Positions 1 through 5,659 of a stretch of DNA of 6,647 bases are shown here, piece by piece. The notes under the pieces were generated by a model, which ran no database searches, was not told the origin of the DNA, and was given only the letters and a program-made list of their open reading frames with translations. The stretch's first letter is position 1. The number at the start of each line of letters is the position of its first letter. Origin of the DNA: Chloroflexota bacterium (GTDB lineage Bacteria > Chloroflexota > Dormibacteria > Aeolococcales > Aeolococcaceae); assembly GCA_028287605.1 (NCBI GenBank), contig JAQBPI010000092.1, positions 1 through 6,647 on the forward strand, given 5' to 3'. The position numbers and the translations under genes are program-made.

Positions 1-834
1 ATCGTCAGGCGGGTGGTGGCCGAAGCCCGAACGCGGACCGATCCCTTCGCCACGCTGCGCCGGATCGGGATCGACGAGGTGAGCTGGCGCAAGGGGAAGA
101 AGTACCTCACCGTGGTCCTCGACCACGACACGGGCCGGCTGATCTGGGCGGCTGCGGGGGCTGACGAGAAGACGCTGGAGGCTTTCTTCGATCTCCTCGG
201 GGAGGAGCGCTGCGCACAGATCCTCCTGGTGAGCGCCGATGGTGCCTCGTGGATCAGCAATGTGGTGCGCCGACGGTGCCCCCAAGCCCACCAGTGCACC
301 GATCCGTTCCACGTCGTCAAATGGGCCACCGAGGCCCTCGACGAAGTGCGCCGCGAGGTGTGGAACGCCGCGCGTCGCAACAAGCAGAAGACGCTGGCCA
401 AGTCCCTCAAGGGGGCGCGCTGGGTGCTGTGGCGTAACCCCGAGAATCTCACCGAGCGGCAGACGGCCCGGCTGGAAGAGATCGCCCAGACCAACCAGCC
501 GCTCTACCTGGCCTACCTGCTCAAGGAGCAGCTCAGGCTGGTCTTCCAACTCCCCGCCGACGAGGCCATCGCCCTCCTGGCCAACTGGGTGACCTGGGCG
601 CAGGCGTCGGGGCTCGAGCCCTTCGTCAAGCTGGCGACCACCATCGTCACCTACCAGCAGAGGATCGAGACAGGCCTCCTCCACGGCCTCTCCAACGCCC
701 GGGTGGAGAGCCTGAACACCAAGATCCGCCTGATCATCCGCCGTGGCTTCGGCTTCCACGACGCCAAGGCGGTCACCGCTCTGGCAATGCTCTCCCTCGG
801 CGGTTTCTGCCCACCCCTCCCCGGACGAGCATGA
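1..834 (+). CDS. ISL3-family transposase, C-terminal part (5' end outside window)
   Basis: DDE transposase that cuts and joins the ends of its insertion sequence. The frame is open from the first base of the window, so the true start lies upstream; the GTG at 13 is internal. ISL3 transposases are usually about 400-430 residues, so roughly the first third (zinc-finger and helix-turn-helix DNA-binding part) is missing from view. Counting from the GTG at 13, the acidic triad is visible: D21 in GIDEVS, D76 in VSADGASW and E232 in NARVESLNTK. Other family-typical blocks are YLTVVLDHDTGRL (31-43), CTDPFHVVKWATEALDEVR (95-113), AYLLKEQLR (167-175) and the closing FGFHDAKAVTALAMLSLGG (246-264). No frameshift or stop interrupts the visible part, so the protein may be functional. 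A candidate right inverted repeat follows the stop codon immediately. Family assignment is strong; activity is inferred. Confidence 0.93.
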   Translation: MVRRVVAEARTRTDPFATLRRIGIDEVSWRKGKKYLTVVLDHDTGRLIWAAAGADEKTLEAFFDLLGEERCAQILLVSADGASWISNVVRRRCPQAHQCTDPFHVVKWATEALDEVRREVWNAARRNKQKTLAKSLKGARWVLWRNPENLTERQTARLEEIAQTNQPLYLAYLLKEQLRLVFQLPADEAIALLANWVTWAQASGLEPFVKLATTIVTYQQRIETGLLHGLSNARVESLNTKIRLIIRRGFGFHDAKAVTALAMLSLGGFCPPLPGRA

Positions 835-837
835 CGT

Positions 838-863
838 CACCCACGGAAACGGCAGGAGACCCC
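838..863. repeat. Probable right terminal inverted repeat of the ISL3-type element
   Basis: It starts 4 bp after the transposase stop. Read inward on the minus strand it begins GGGGTCTCCTGCC and continues with GTTTCCGTGGGTG. This resembles ISL3-family ends as I recall them (GG-TCTT followed by a GTTTC/ATTTC and GTGGG block). The left end is outside the window, so the pairing cannot be checked. The last base of the element could be off by a few positions. Confidence 0.45.
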
Positions 864-871
864 AATTAATA
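864..871. other. Candidate 8-bp target duplication (AATTAATA)
   Basis: The eight bases directly outside the proposed IS end are all A or T in an otherwise very GC-rich region. ISL3 elements are known to make 8-bp direct repeats, and an AT-rich target fits. The matching copy at the left end is outside the window, so this is only a candidate. Confidence 0.3.
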
Positions 872-872
872 A

Positions 873-898
873 GGGACCGACCCGAACGGGTCGGTCCC
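873..898 (-). terminator. Perfect 12-bp hairpin, intrinsic-terminator-like on the minus strand
   Basis: GGGACCGACCCG (873-884) and CGGGTCGGTCCC (887-898) are exact complements separated by AA. On the plus strand only C and G follow. On the minus strand the stem is followed by TTATTAATT, a T-rich tail, so it resembles a terminator for leftward transcription. It could also stop readthrough from the IS on the plus strand or serve as a protein-binding palindrome. Confidence 0.45.
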
Positions 899-1315
899 CC
901 GATGCCGAGTACCTCGGCGCCCGGCCGGCGGCCGGGCTTGTCGTCGCCCCCGGAGGGGCAACGGAGGGTGCGGAGCCCACTGATCGACGTCGGGCGAAGC
1001 TGCGCCGGCGCTCCCCGCACGGAGCCTGCCGCTCCGTGAGATATGGTGCCGGTGGTCGGCCACCGGCGGCACGCGGCGGGAGCCCGGGCCGTCGACCGGG
1101 GCGCTAGCCCTCCGCCCGTCCGCGCCTCAGGCGCTGCCAGACGGTACGCATCACAGAGTTCGTCGACCTCCGTCTGCGAAACCGATGCGGTCGTGATCAA
1201 CGATACCGTGCTCGCTCCGGCTGTCAAGGGCCTTCGGTCTCGGGTAATGGTTCTGCAAGGTGGTGGGTCGGATATTGTGGGCGGCCACCGAACCGCACCA
1301 GGGGAACGACTCAGC
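899..1315. other. Gene-free region with clustered hairpins
   Basis: I find no convincing gene on either strand between the IS end and the response regulator. The open frame running from 1043 into the regulator lacks homology-like features before 1316. The left part holds a string of perfect short hairpins: 904-918 (GCCGAG, loop TAC), 919-937 (GCCCGGCC, loop GGC), 946-959 (GCCCC, loop CGGA), 1018-1038 (CACGGAGC, loop CTGCC), 1048-1067 (GCCGGTGG, loop TCGG) and 1122-1134 (GCGCC, loop TCA). The right part (about 1140-1315) is less GC-rich and probably holds the promoter of the two-component operon. A structured RNA is possible, but I recognise no known RNA family. Confidence 0.6.
1251..1278 (+). 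promoter_or_regulatory. Weak candidate promoter for the two-component operon
   Basis: TATTGT at 1273-1278 fits the TAnnnT pattern of a -10 box and is one of few AT-rich hexamers in the region. TTCTGC at 1251-1256 lies 16 bp upstream as a poor -35. Transcription would start near 1285, giving a leader of about 30 nt before the ATG at 1316. The match is modest and other placements are possible. Confidence 0.3.
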
Positions 1316-1984
1316 ATGCGCATCCTCGTCGCCGAGGACGAACCCGGCCTCCTCGACGTGCTGGTGCGCGGCCTCAGCGAGAGCGGCTACCTGGTCGACG
1401 CCGTGGACCGCGGCGACGACGCCCTGCAGCAGCTGAAGTTCTACGACTACGACGTCGCCATCATCGACTGGCGGATGCCGGGGATGGCCGGGGTCGAGGT
1501 GGTGGCCGCGGCGCGCCGGCTGAAGCGCCCCACCGCGATCATCATGCTTACCGCGATGGACCGGCCCCCCGACCGCATCGCCGGGCTCGACGCGGGGGCC
1601 GACGACTACCTGGTCAAGCCCTTCGACTTCGGCGAGCTGCTCGCCAGGGTCCGCGCGGTGCAGCGGCGGCCCCGCGGCGTCGACGAGCCGGTGCTGGCAC
1701 GCGGCCGGCTGCGCCTCGACCCGGCGCGCCGCGAGATCGAGCTGGACGGGCGCCCCGTCAACCTCACCGTCACCGAGTTCAACATCCTCGAGCTGCTGAT
1801 GCGCCGCTTCCCCGCGGTGGTCGACCGGCGGCTGATCGCCCAGCACGCCTGGCCCGACGAGACCGACCCGCTCGGCTCCAACGCCATCGACGTGGCGATG
1901 AGCCGGCTGCGCGCCAAGATCCCCGAGTCGGGCACGCGCATCGCCACGGTTCGCGGCACCGGCTACCGGTTGGAGGAGGCGTGA
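1316..1984 (+). CDS. OmpR/PhoB-family DNA-binding response regulator
   Basis: A cytoplasmic transcription factor of 222 residues, the normal size for the family, activated by phosphorylation from a sensor kinase. The receiver domain (about 1-115) has the acidic pocket E7-D8, the phosphoacceptor D51 in IIDWRMPG, switch residue T79 in MLTA, and K101 in YLVKPFDFGEL. A winged-helix domain (about 127-220) ends with the expected DVAMSRLRAKI and TVRGTGYRL blocks. The frame is open upstream to 1043, but ATG 1316 is chosen because it begins exactly at the receiver fold (MRILVAEDEP) and has AGGGGA at 1300-1305, about 10 nt before it. Its stop overlaps the kinase start by four bases, indicating co-translation with its partner. 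The DNA target and signal are unknown; it may control this operon and the downstream adaptor gene, which is inference from adjacency. Confidence 0.95.
   Translation: MRILVAEDEPGLLDVLVRGLSESGYLVDAVDRGDDALQQLKFYDYDVAIIDWRMPGMAGVEVVAAARRLKRPTAIIMLTAMDRPPDRIAGLDAGADDYLVKPFDFGELLARVRAVQRRPRGVDEPVLARGRLRLDPARREIELDGRPVNLTVTEFNILELLMRRFPAVVDRRLIAQHAWPDETDPLGSNAIDVAMSRLRAKIPESGTRIATVRGTGYRLEEA
1972..1984 (+). promoter_or_regulatory. Ribosome binding site and GTGA coupling overlap
   Basis: GGAGGAGG (1972-1979) lies just before GTG 1981, whose first bases form the GTGA overlap with the regulator stop TGA (1982-1984). This decides the kinase start and implies translational coupling, giving matched amounts of regulator and kinase. 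Confidence 0.8.
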
Positions 1985-3375
1985 ACGAGCGACTGGGCAC
2001 CGCCACCGACGCCGGCCGCCGCTGGGTGCACACCGTGCCCACGCAGGTGGCGCTGCGCTCCACCGCCGCGGTGGCCGCCGTGTACCTGGTGCTGGGCGCG
2101 CTGGTGGTGCTGATCGTCGGCCACAACCTGTCCGCCGGCGTCGACCAGCGCATCGCGAAGGGCATCACCTCGATGCAGACCACCGGCAAGCCCTTCTCCC
2201 CCCGGCAGCCCGCGCAGGGCGTGCCCGGCTTCGGTGACCTGCTTGGCGGCCGCTTCGGCACCCCGCTGTTCGCCTGGGTGTTCGGCCCCGACGGCAACGT
2301 GCAGCCCCTGCTGGGCACCCGGAACAACCCCGAGCTTCCCGCCGGGGCCCAGCACGTGACCGGTCCCGAGACCATCATGGTGCGCGGGGCGGAGCTGCGC
2401 GTCATGGGCAGCCCCATCCAGCTGGTGAGCGCGGACGGCCTGGTCGACGGCTGGGTGGTGGTGGGGCAGGTGACCACCGGCATCGCCCAGGCGCGCAGCA
2501 CCCTGGTGGTCACCGAGATCGTGGTCTTCCCCGTCCTGGTGGTGCTGGTCTTCCTCGGTGCCCTGGCCGTCGGCCGCCGCGTCGCCGCCCCCCTCGAGCG
2601 AGCCCGCGTGCGCCAGCTGGAGTTCACCGCCGACGCCTCGCACGAGCTGCGCACCCCGCTCTCGGTGATCGAGGCGGAGGCGACCCTGGCGCTGAGCCGG
2701 CCCCGCGAGGCCGAGTCCTACCGGGCCAGCTTCGCCCGCGTCGAGGTCGAGAGCAAGCGGCTGCGGCGGCTGGTCGACGACCTGCTCTGGCTGGCCCGGT
2801 TCGACGCCGCACCCGACCCGCCCGACGCCGAGCTGGTCGACCTCGGCGTGCTGGCCGCCGGCGCGGTGGAGCGCTTCCGTCCGGTCGCCGAGCGCCGCTC
2901 CCAGCGCATCTCCGGCGCCGTCAGCGGTCCCGCGGCGCCGATGATCACCGCTCCGCCGGACTGGCTCGACCGCCTCCTGGGAGTGCTCCTCGACAACGCC
3001 TGCCGCTACAGCGGCGAGGCCGGCGAGGTACGGGTGACCGTCACCGCCGACGGGCCCCACGTCCGCCTCAGCGTCGAGGACTCCGGGCCCGGCATCCCTC
3101 CCGAGCAGCGCGAGCACGTCTTCGACCGCTTCCACCGCGCCAGCACCACGCCGGGCGGCGCCGGGCTGGGACTGGCCATCGGCGACGCCGTGGTGCGCGC
3201 CACCGGAGGCCGCTGGACGGTCGGCGACTCGCCTGCGGGTGGCGCCAGCATGACCGTGGTCTGGCCCCGCGCCGCCGGCGAGAGGAACGCACGCGCCGGC
3301 GACGACCGCCCGTCGCCGGAGCCGTCCACCTCCTGGCCGGCGACTGTCACCGATTCGAAAGGAACCGGTTCGTAG
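1981..3375 (+). CDS. Membrane sensor histidine kinase, cognate partner of the upstream regulator
   Basis: A 464-residue transmembrane kinase that autophosphorylates and passes phosphate to the response regulator. Order: short cytoplasmic N-terminus, membrane helix about 27-47, an extracytoplasmic sensor segment of about 125 residues, second helix about 175-197, phosphoacceptor H221 in ADASHELRTPL, N box N339 in LLDNACRYS, G1 box around D367 (EDSGPGI), F box FDRFHR (381-386) and G2 box GGAGLGLAI (392-400). All catalytic boxes are intact. Only about 20 residues separate the second helix from the H box, too few for a normal HAMP domain of about 50. The sensor part matches no domain I can name. 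After the ATPase fold, a tail of about 34 residues rich in Ser, Pro, Gly and Arg looks disordered. GTG is chosen as the start because it overlaps the regulator stop and has a strong Shine-Dalgarno. Confidence 0.95.
   Translation: MNERLGTATDAGRRWVHTVPTQVALRSTAAVAAVYLVLGALVVLIVGHNLSAGVDQRIAKGITSMQTTGKPFSPRQPAQGVPGFGDLLGGRFGTPLFAWVFGPDGNVQPLLGTRNNPELPAGAQHVTGPETIMVRGAELRVMGSPIQLVSADGLVDGWVVVGQVTTGIAQARSTLVVTEIVVFPVLVVLVFLGALAVGRRVAAPLERARVRQLEFTADASHELRTPLSVIEAEATLALSRPREAESYRASFARVEVESKRLRRLVDDLLWLARFDAAPDPPDAELVDLGVLAAGAVERFRPVAERRSQRISGAVSGPAAPMITAPPDWLDRLLGVLLDNACRYSGEAGEVRVTVTADGPHVRLSVEDSGPGIPPEQREHVFDRFHRASTTPGGAGLGLAIGDAVVRATGGRWTVGDSPAGGASMTVVWPRAAGERNARAGDDRPSPEPSTSWPATVTDSKGTGS
3361..3372 (+). 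promoter_or_regulatory. Palindrome GAACCGGTTC at the kinase stop codon
   Basis: A perfect 10-bp palindrome at 3362-3371 just before the kinase stop (3373-3375) and about 50 nt before the SHOCT-protein gene. TTCGAA lies immediately upstream at 3354-3359. GGAACC also resembles the -35 element of ECF sigma factors, but no good -10 follows at the usual spacing. It may be an operator or promoter part for the small gene, or chance. Confidence 0.2.
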
Positions 3376-3418
3376 CCTGGGCCCCATCGACCGCCTGCTC
3401 TCAACAAGGGACCAACCG

Positions 3419-3715
3419 ATGGGGTACCACGACTTTCCGAACGGCCCGGCCGATCCGTGGGTGCACGGGCTGTTCACCCTGCTGGTGGTCGCCGCCATCG
3501 TTGCCGGGGCGGTGCTGATCGCCCGGAACTGGCACCGCCCGCTGCCGCCGCCCGCCGCCGGCGCCACGCCGTCCAGCCCGGCCGTCCACGAGCTCGACCT
3601 TCGCTACGCCCGCGGTGAGATCGAGCGCACCGACTACCTGCAGCGCCGCGCCGACATCACCGGCGTCGACACCGCCGGAGGCACCGCGCCCCCGCCGGCC
3701 ACGCCGCCCTCCTGA
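3419..3715 (+). CDS. Small membrane protein with SHOCT-like C-terminal motif
   Basis: A 98-residue protein of unknown exact role. One hydrophobic helix (about 17-36, GLFTLLVVAAIVAGAVLIA) is followed by a Pro/Ala-rich linker (39-54) and then HELDLRYARGEIERTDYLQR (57-76). That last block has the pattern of the SHOCT (short C-terminal) domain: a leader, then L-RYA-GEI---EYL-R. SHOCT modules are typically at the C-termini of small membrane or secreted proteins and are thought to support oligomerisation or anchoring. A Pro/Thr-rich end closes the protein. ATG 3419 has AAGGGA at 3406-3411, spaced 7 nt. It begins 43 nt after the kinase stop with no terminator between, so it is probably the third gene of that operon. 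A strong hairpin terminator follows. It might be a target or accessory of the two-component system, which is inference. Confidence 0.82.
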   Translation: MGYHDFPNGPADPWVHGLFTLLVVAAIVAGAVLIARNWHRPLPPPAAGATPSSPAVHELDLRYARGEIERTDYLQRRADITGVDTAGGTAPPPATPPS

Positions 3716-3746
3716 GCGGCGTCCCACCCGTTCCTCTCCTCCGCGC

Positions 3747-3787
3747 ACGGAGGGGCGGCCTCGCGCCGCCCCTCCGTCGACGCTTTT
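3747..3787 (+). terminator. Intrinsic terminator after the SHOCT-protein gene
   Basis: ACGGAGGGGCGGC (3747-3759) pairs exactly with GCCGCCCCTCCGT (3765-3777) around the loop CTCGC: 13 perfect base pairs, mostly G-C. TTTT at 3784-3787 follows six bases after the stem. It sits 31 bp beyond the stop codon and would end the regulator-kinase-SHOCT transcript. The short T run is typical of high-GC genomes. Confidence 0.65.
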
Positions 3788-3816
3788 CAGACGCTCCCGA
3801 CGCGCTGGTGGAGCGG

Positions 3817-3862
3817 TGACAGCCCGGTCACGCCGGCGGGCTGTCATGGAGTTGAAAGACAG
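3817..3862. promoter_or_regulatory. Inverted repeat upstream of the adaptor gene, possible operator
   Basis: TGACAGCCCG (3817-3826) and CGGGCTGTCA (3837-3846) are perfect complements with a 10-nt spacer. A third GACAG half-site follows at 3858-3862. TTGAAA at 3852-3857 could be a -35 hexamer, but no clear -10 lies at the right distance. Placed after the terminator and 90 nt before the adaptor start, it may be an operator or an mRNA leader hairpin controlling that gene. Confidence 0.35.
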
Positions 3863-3935
3863 CGACCGCGAGCATGGCGGCGCACACCGCACCCCGCCCG
3901 CTGACCGCGGGCCGTTCACAAACAGGGGCTCCTCG

Positions 3936-5498
3936 ATGAAGCTGACCGTCCGCCGCCGCCTGGTGGTGCCCACCGCCGTCGCCGTCGCCGTCGCCGGTGG
4001 CGGAGCGGCGCTGGTGGCGCGGCACGGCGCCTCCTCGTCGACGCAATACCGCACCGCGGTCGCGACCCTGGGCACGGTGACCCAGACGATCTCGCTCTCC
4101 GGCAACCTCGTCCCGGTCGGCGAGACCGACCTCGACTTCGGCTCGTCGGGACGGGTGACCGCGGTCGACGTCCACCCCGGGCAGGCGGTGACCGCCGGCC
4201 AGCCGCTCGCCACCATCGACCCCGCGGCGCTCCAGGCGGCGCTCACCCAGGCTCAGGCGACGCTGGCCAGCGCCCAGGCGCGCCTCTCCCTCGACCAGGC
4301 GGGACCGTCGGCGCAGAGCCTCGCCCAGTCCCAGGCGGGGGTGCGCACCGCCCAGACCCAGCTGCAGAGCGCGCAGACCGCGCTCGCCGACACCCAGCTG
4401 ATCGACCAGAGCTCGACCGGCGCGGCGCAGAACGCGCTCACCGCCGCCCAGTCGAAGCTGAGCGCCGACCAGGCCAACGGCTGCCCCTCGGCGAGCCCCC
4501 CGCCCAGCGGCTGCACCACCCCGCAGCAGATCGGCGCCGACACCACCGCGCTGACCGCCGCCCGGAACGGGATCAGCTCCGCACAGGCCAAAGCGCAGCA
4601 GAGCGAGCACCAGGCGCAGAGCCAGCTGAGCGCGGCCCAGGTGCAGCTCCAGAACGCCCAGGCCTCGCTCACCGCGCTGCAGCAGGGCACCTCCGCACAG
4701 CAGGTGCAGATCGACCAGAGCCAGGTCCAGATCGACCAGATCAGCGTCGGCAACGCCCAGACGGCGCTCACCCAGGCCACCCTGACCGCCCCCGTCAACG
4801 GCGTGGTCGGGCAGGTCAACGTCTCCGTGGGTCAGATCGCGCCGGGCGGCAGCTCGTCGTCGACCGGCTCGTCCAGCGGCCAGGGCGGCGCGTCGAGCGC
4901 CGCCAGCTCCGGCACGAGCACGGGCTCGAGCACGGGCTCCAGCACCACCCACTCCATCGTCATCCTGACCCCCGGCGCCTTCCAGGTGGTCGGCTCGGTG
5001 AGCGACGCTCAGGTCAACCGCGTCGCGGTCGGCCAGCGCGCCCGCATCACCGTCGCGGGGGCCACGCAGTCGATCACCGGGACGGTGACCGGCATCGCGC
5101 CGGAGGCGACGGTCACCTCGGGTGTGGCCACCTTCCCGGTCACGGTGGTGCTCGACGGCAGCAATCCCTCGCTGCACGCGGGTGTGTCCGCCTCGATCGC
5201 CGTGGTGGTCAACCAGGTGGTGCACGTGCTCACCGTGCCGAGCAGCGCGATCCGTCCATCGGGCGGCGCCGACAGCGTCCAGACGCTCGTCGACGGCCAG
5301 CCGCAGACCCTCCCGGTCACCATCGGCGCCTCCGACGCGCTGCACACCCAGGTCGTCTCCGGCCTCAACGAGGGCGACACCGTGGTGATCGCCACCGTGA
5401 CCAGCTCGGTCCCCACCCCCAACGCCTCCAGCCTCCTCGGCGGAGGACGCGGCGGCGGACGCGGCGCCGGCGGCGCCGGTCGCGCCGTCGGAGGCTGA
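3936..5498 (+). CDS. HlyD/MacA-like efflux adaptor (membrane fusion protein)
   Basis: A 520-residue membrane-anchored adaptor that normally joins an inner-membrane exporter to outer parts of an export machine. Order: N-terminal helix (about 8-29) after KLTVRRR; first half of the lipoyl (biotinyl-like) domain with SGRVTAVDVHPGQAVTAGQP (71-90); an Ala/Gln-rich coiled-coil hairpin (about 97-283); second lipoyl half ATLTAPVNGVVGQVNVSVGQ (281-300); a beta-barrel-like part (about 348-425); a membrane-proximal part (about 430-490); and a Gly/Arg-rich tail. A Ser/Gly linker (304-340) interrupts the second lipoyl half. Two cysteines, C183 and C193, lie near the hairpin tip. ATG 3936 is chosen over an in-frame upstream extension because AGGGG (3924-3928) precedes it and the membrane anchor begins there; upstream sequence holds the terminator and the SHOCT gene. 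MacB-type ATPase and permease genes often follow such adaptors but are absent here, so the transported substrate is unknown. Confidence 0.9.
   Translation: MKLTVRRRLVVPTAVAVAVAGGGAALVARHGASSSTQYRTAVATLGTVTQTISLSGNLVPVGETDLDFGSSGRVTAVDVHPGQAVTAGQPLATIDPAALQAALTQAQATLASAQARLSLDQAGPSAQSLAQSQAGVRTAQTQLQSAQTALADTQLIDQSSTGAAQNALTAAQSKLSADQANGCPSASPPPSGCTTPQQIGADTTALTAARNGISSAQAKAQQSEHQAQSQLSAAQVQLQNAQASLTALQQGTSAQQVQIDQSQVQIDQISVGNAQTALTQATLTAPVNGVVGQVNVSVGQIAPGGSSSSTGSSSGQGGASSAASSGTSTGSSTGSSTTHSIVILTPGAFQVVGSVSDAQVNRVAVGQRARITVAGATQSITGTVTGIAPEATVTSGVATFPVTVVLDGSNPSLHAGVSASIAVVVNQVVHVLTVPSSAIRPSGGADSVQTLVDGQPQTLPVTIGASDALHTQVVSGLNEGDTVVIATVTSSVPTPNASSLLGGGRGGGRGAGGAGRAVGG
4916..4939 (+). repeat. 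Exact 12-bp tandem duplication in the adaptor's Ser/Gly linker
   Basis: GAGCACGGGCTC occurs twice in a row (4916-4927 and 4928-4939), in frame, encoding STGS-type repeats within the linker at residues 327-338. The length is a multiple of three, so copy-number change would lengthen or shorten the linker without breaking the frame. Confidence 0.8.
5439..5462 (+). repeat. Imperfect 12-bp tandem repeat encoding the Gly/Arg tail
   Basis: GGCGGAGGACGC (5439-5450) is followed by GGCGGCGGACGC (5451-5462), one base different. In frame they encode the GGGRGGGRG part of the adaptor's C-terminal tail, which then continues with more Gly/Ala codons. Confidence 0.7.
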
Positions 5499-5617
5499 GC
5501 CCGTCATGGGGTCGGCGAGGCTGCGTCTCCGCCTGTCCGCCGCGCGCGGGCGCATCGGTGGCATCCTGGGAGCCGTCACCATCATCGCCCCGCCGGTGCC
5601 GACCCCAGGAGAACCCG

Positions 5618-5659
5618 TTGAAGCGCTGCGTCCCCATCCCTCCGTCGAGGCGGAGATGA
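5618..5659 (+). CDS. Possible 13-codon leader ORF coupled to the signal peptidase gene
   Basis: AGGAGAA (5607-5613) is the best Shine-Dalgarno in the gap after the adaptor gene, and it is 4-5 nt before a TTG at 5618 that would encode MKRCVPIPPSRRR. Its TGA (5657-5659) overlaps the ATG of the signal peptidase (5656-5658) as ATGA, the usual coupling arrangement. So short a frame can arise by chance and the start is the weak codon TTG. It is listed because the ribosome site otherwise lacks an explanation. Confidence 0.22.
   Translation: MKRCVPIPPSRRR

Noticed and set aside
743..1072. Small open frames over the IS end and hairpin region (743-1039 plus, 866-1072 minus)
   Set aside because: Both read across the IS boundary or through perfect hairpins and give Arg/Pro-rich products without domain features.
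1043..1315. N-terminal extension of the response regulator to 1043
   Set aside because: The extension covers hairpins and the likely promoter, has no recognisable domain, and the regulator fold begins exactly at ATG 1316 with a good ribosome site.
3350..3380. tRNA-like TTCGAA / GGTTCG sequence
   Set aside because: No acceptor, D or anticodon stem can be built around it; it lies at the end of the kinase coding region.
1963..3567. Long minus-strand open frame (534 codons) opposite the histidine kinase
   Set aside because: It mirrors the kinase codons; its product is low-complexity Gly/Ala/Arg/His with no domain signature, as expected antisense to a high-GC gene. The plus-strand kinase has every catalytic motif.
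3615..3935. N-terminal extension of the adaptor to 3615
   Set aside because: It would overlap the SHOCT gene in another frame and translate through the terminator hairpin; a ribosome site and membrane anchor support ATG 3936.
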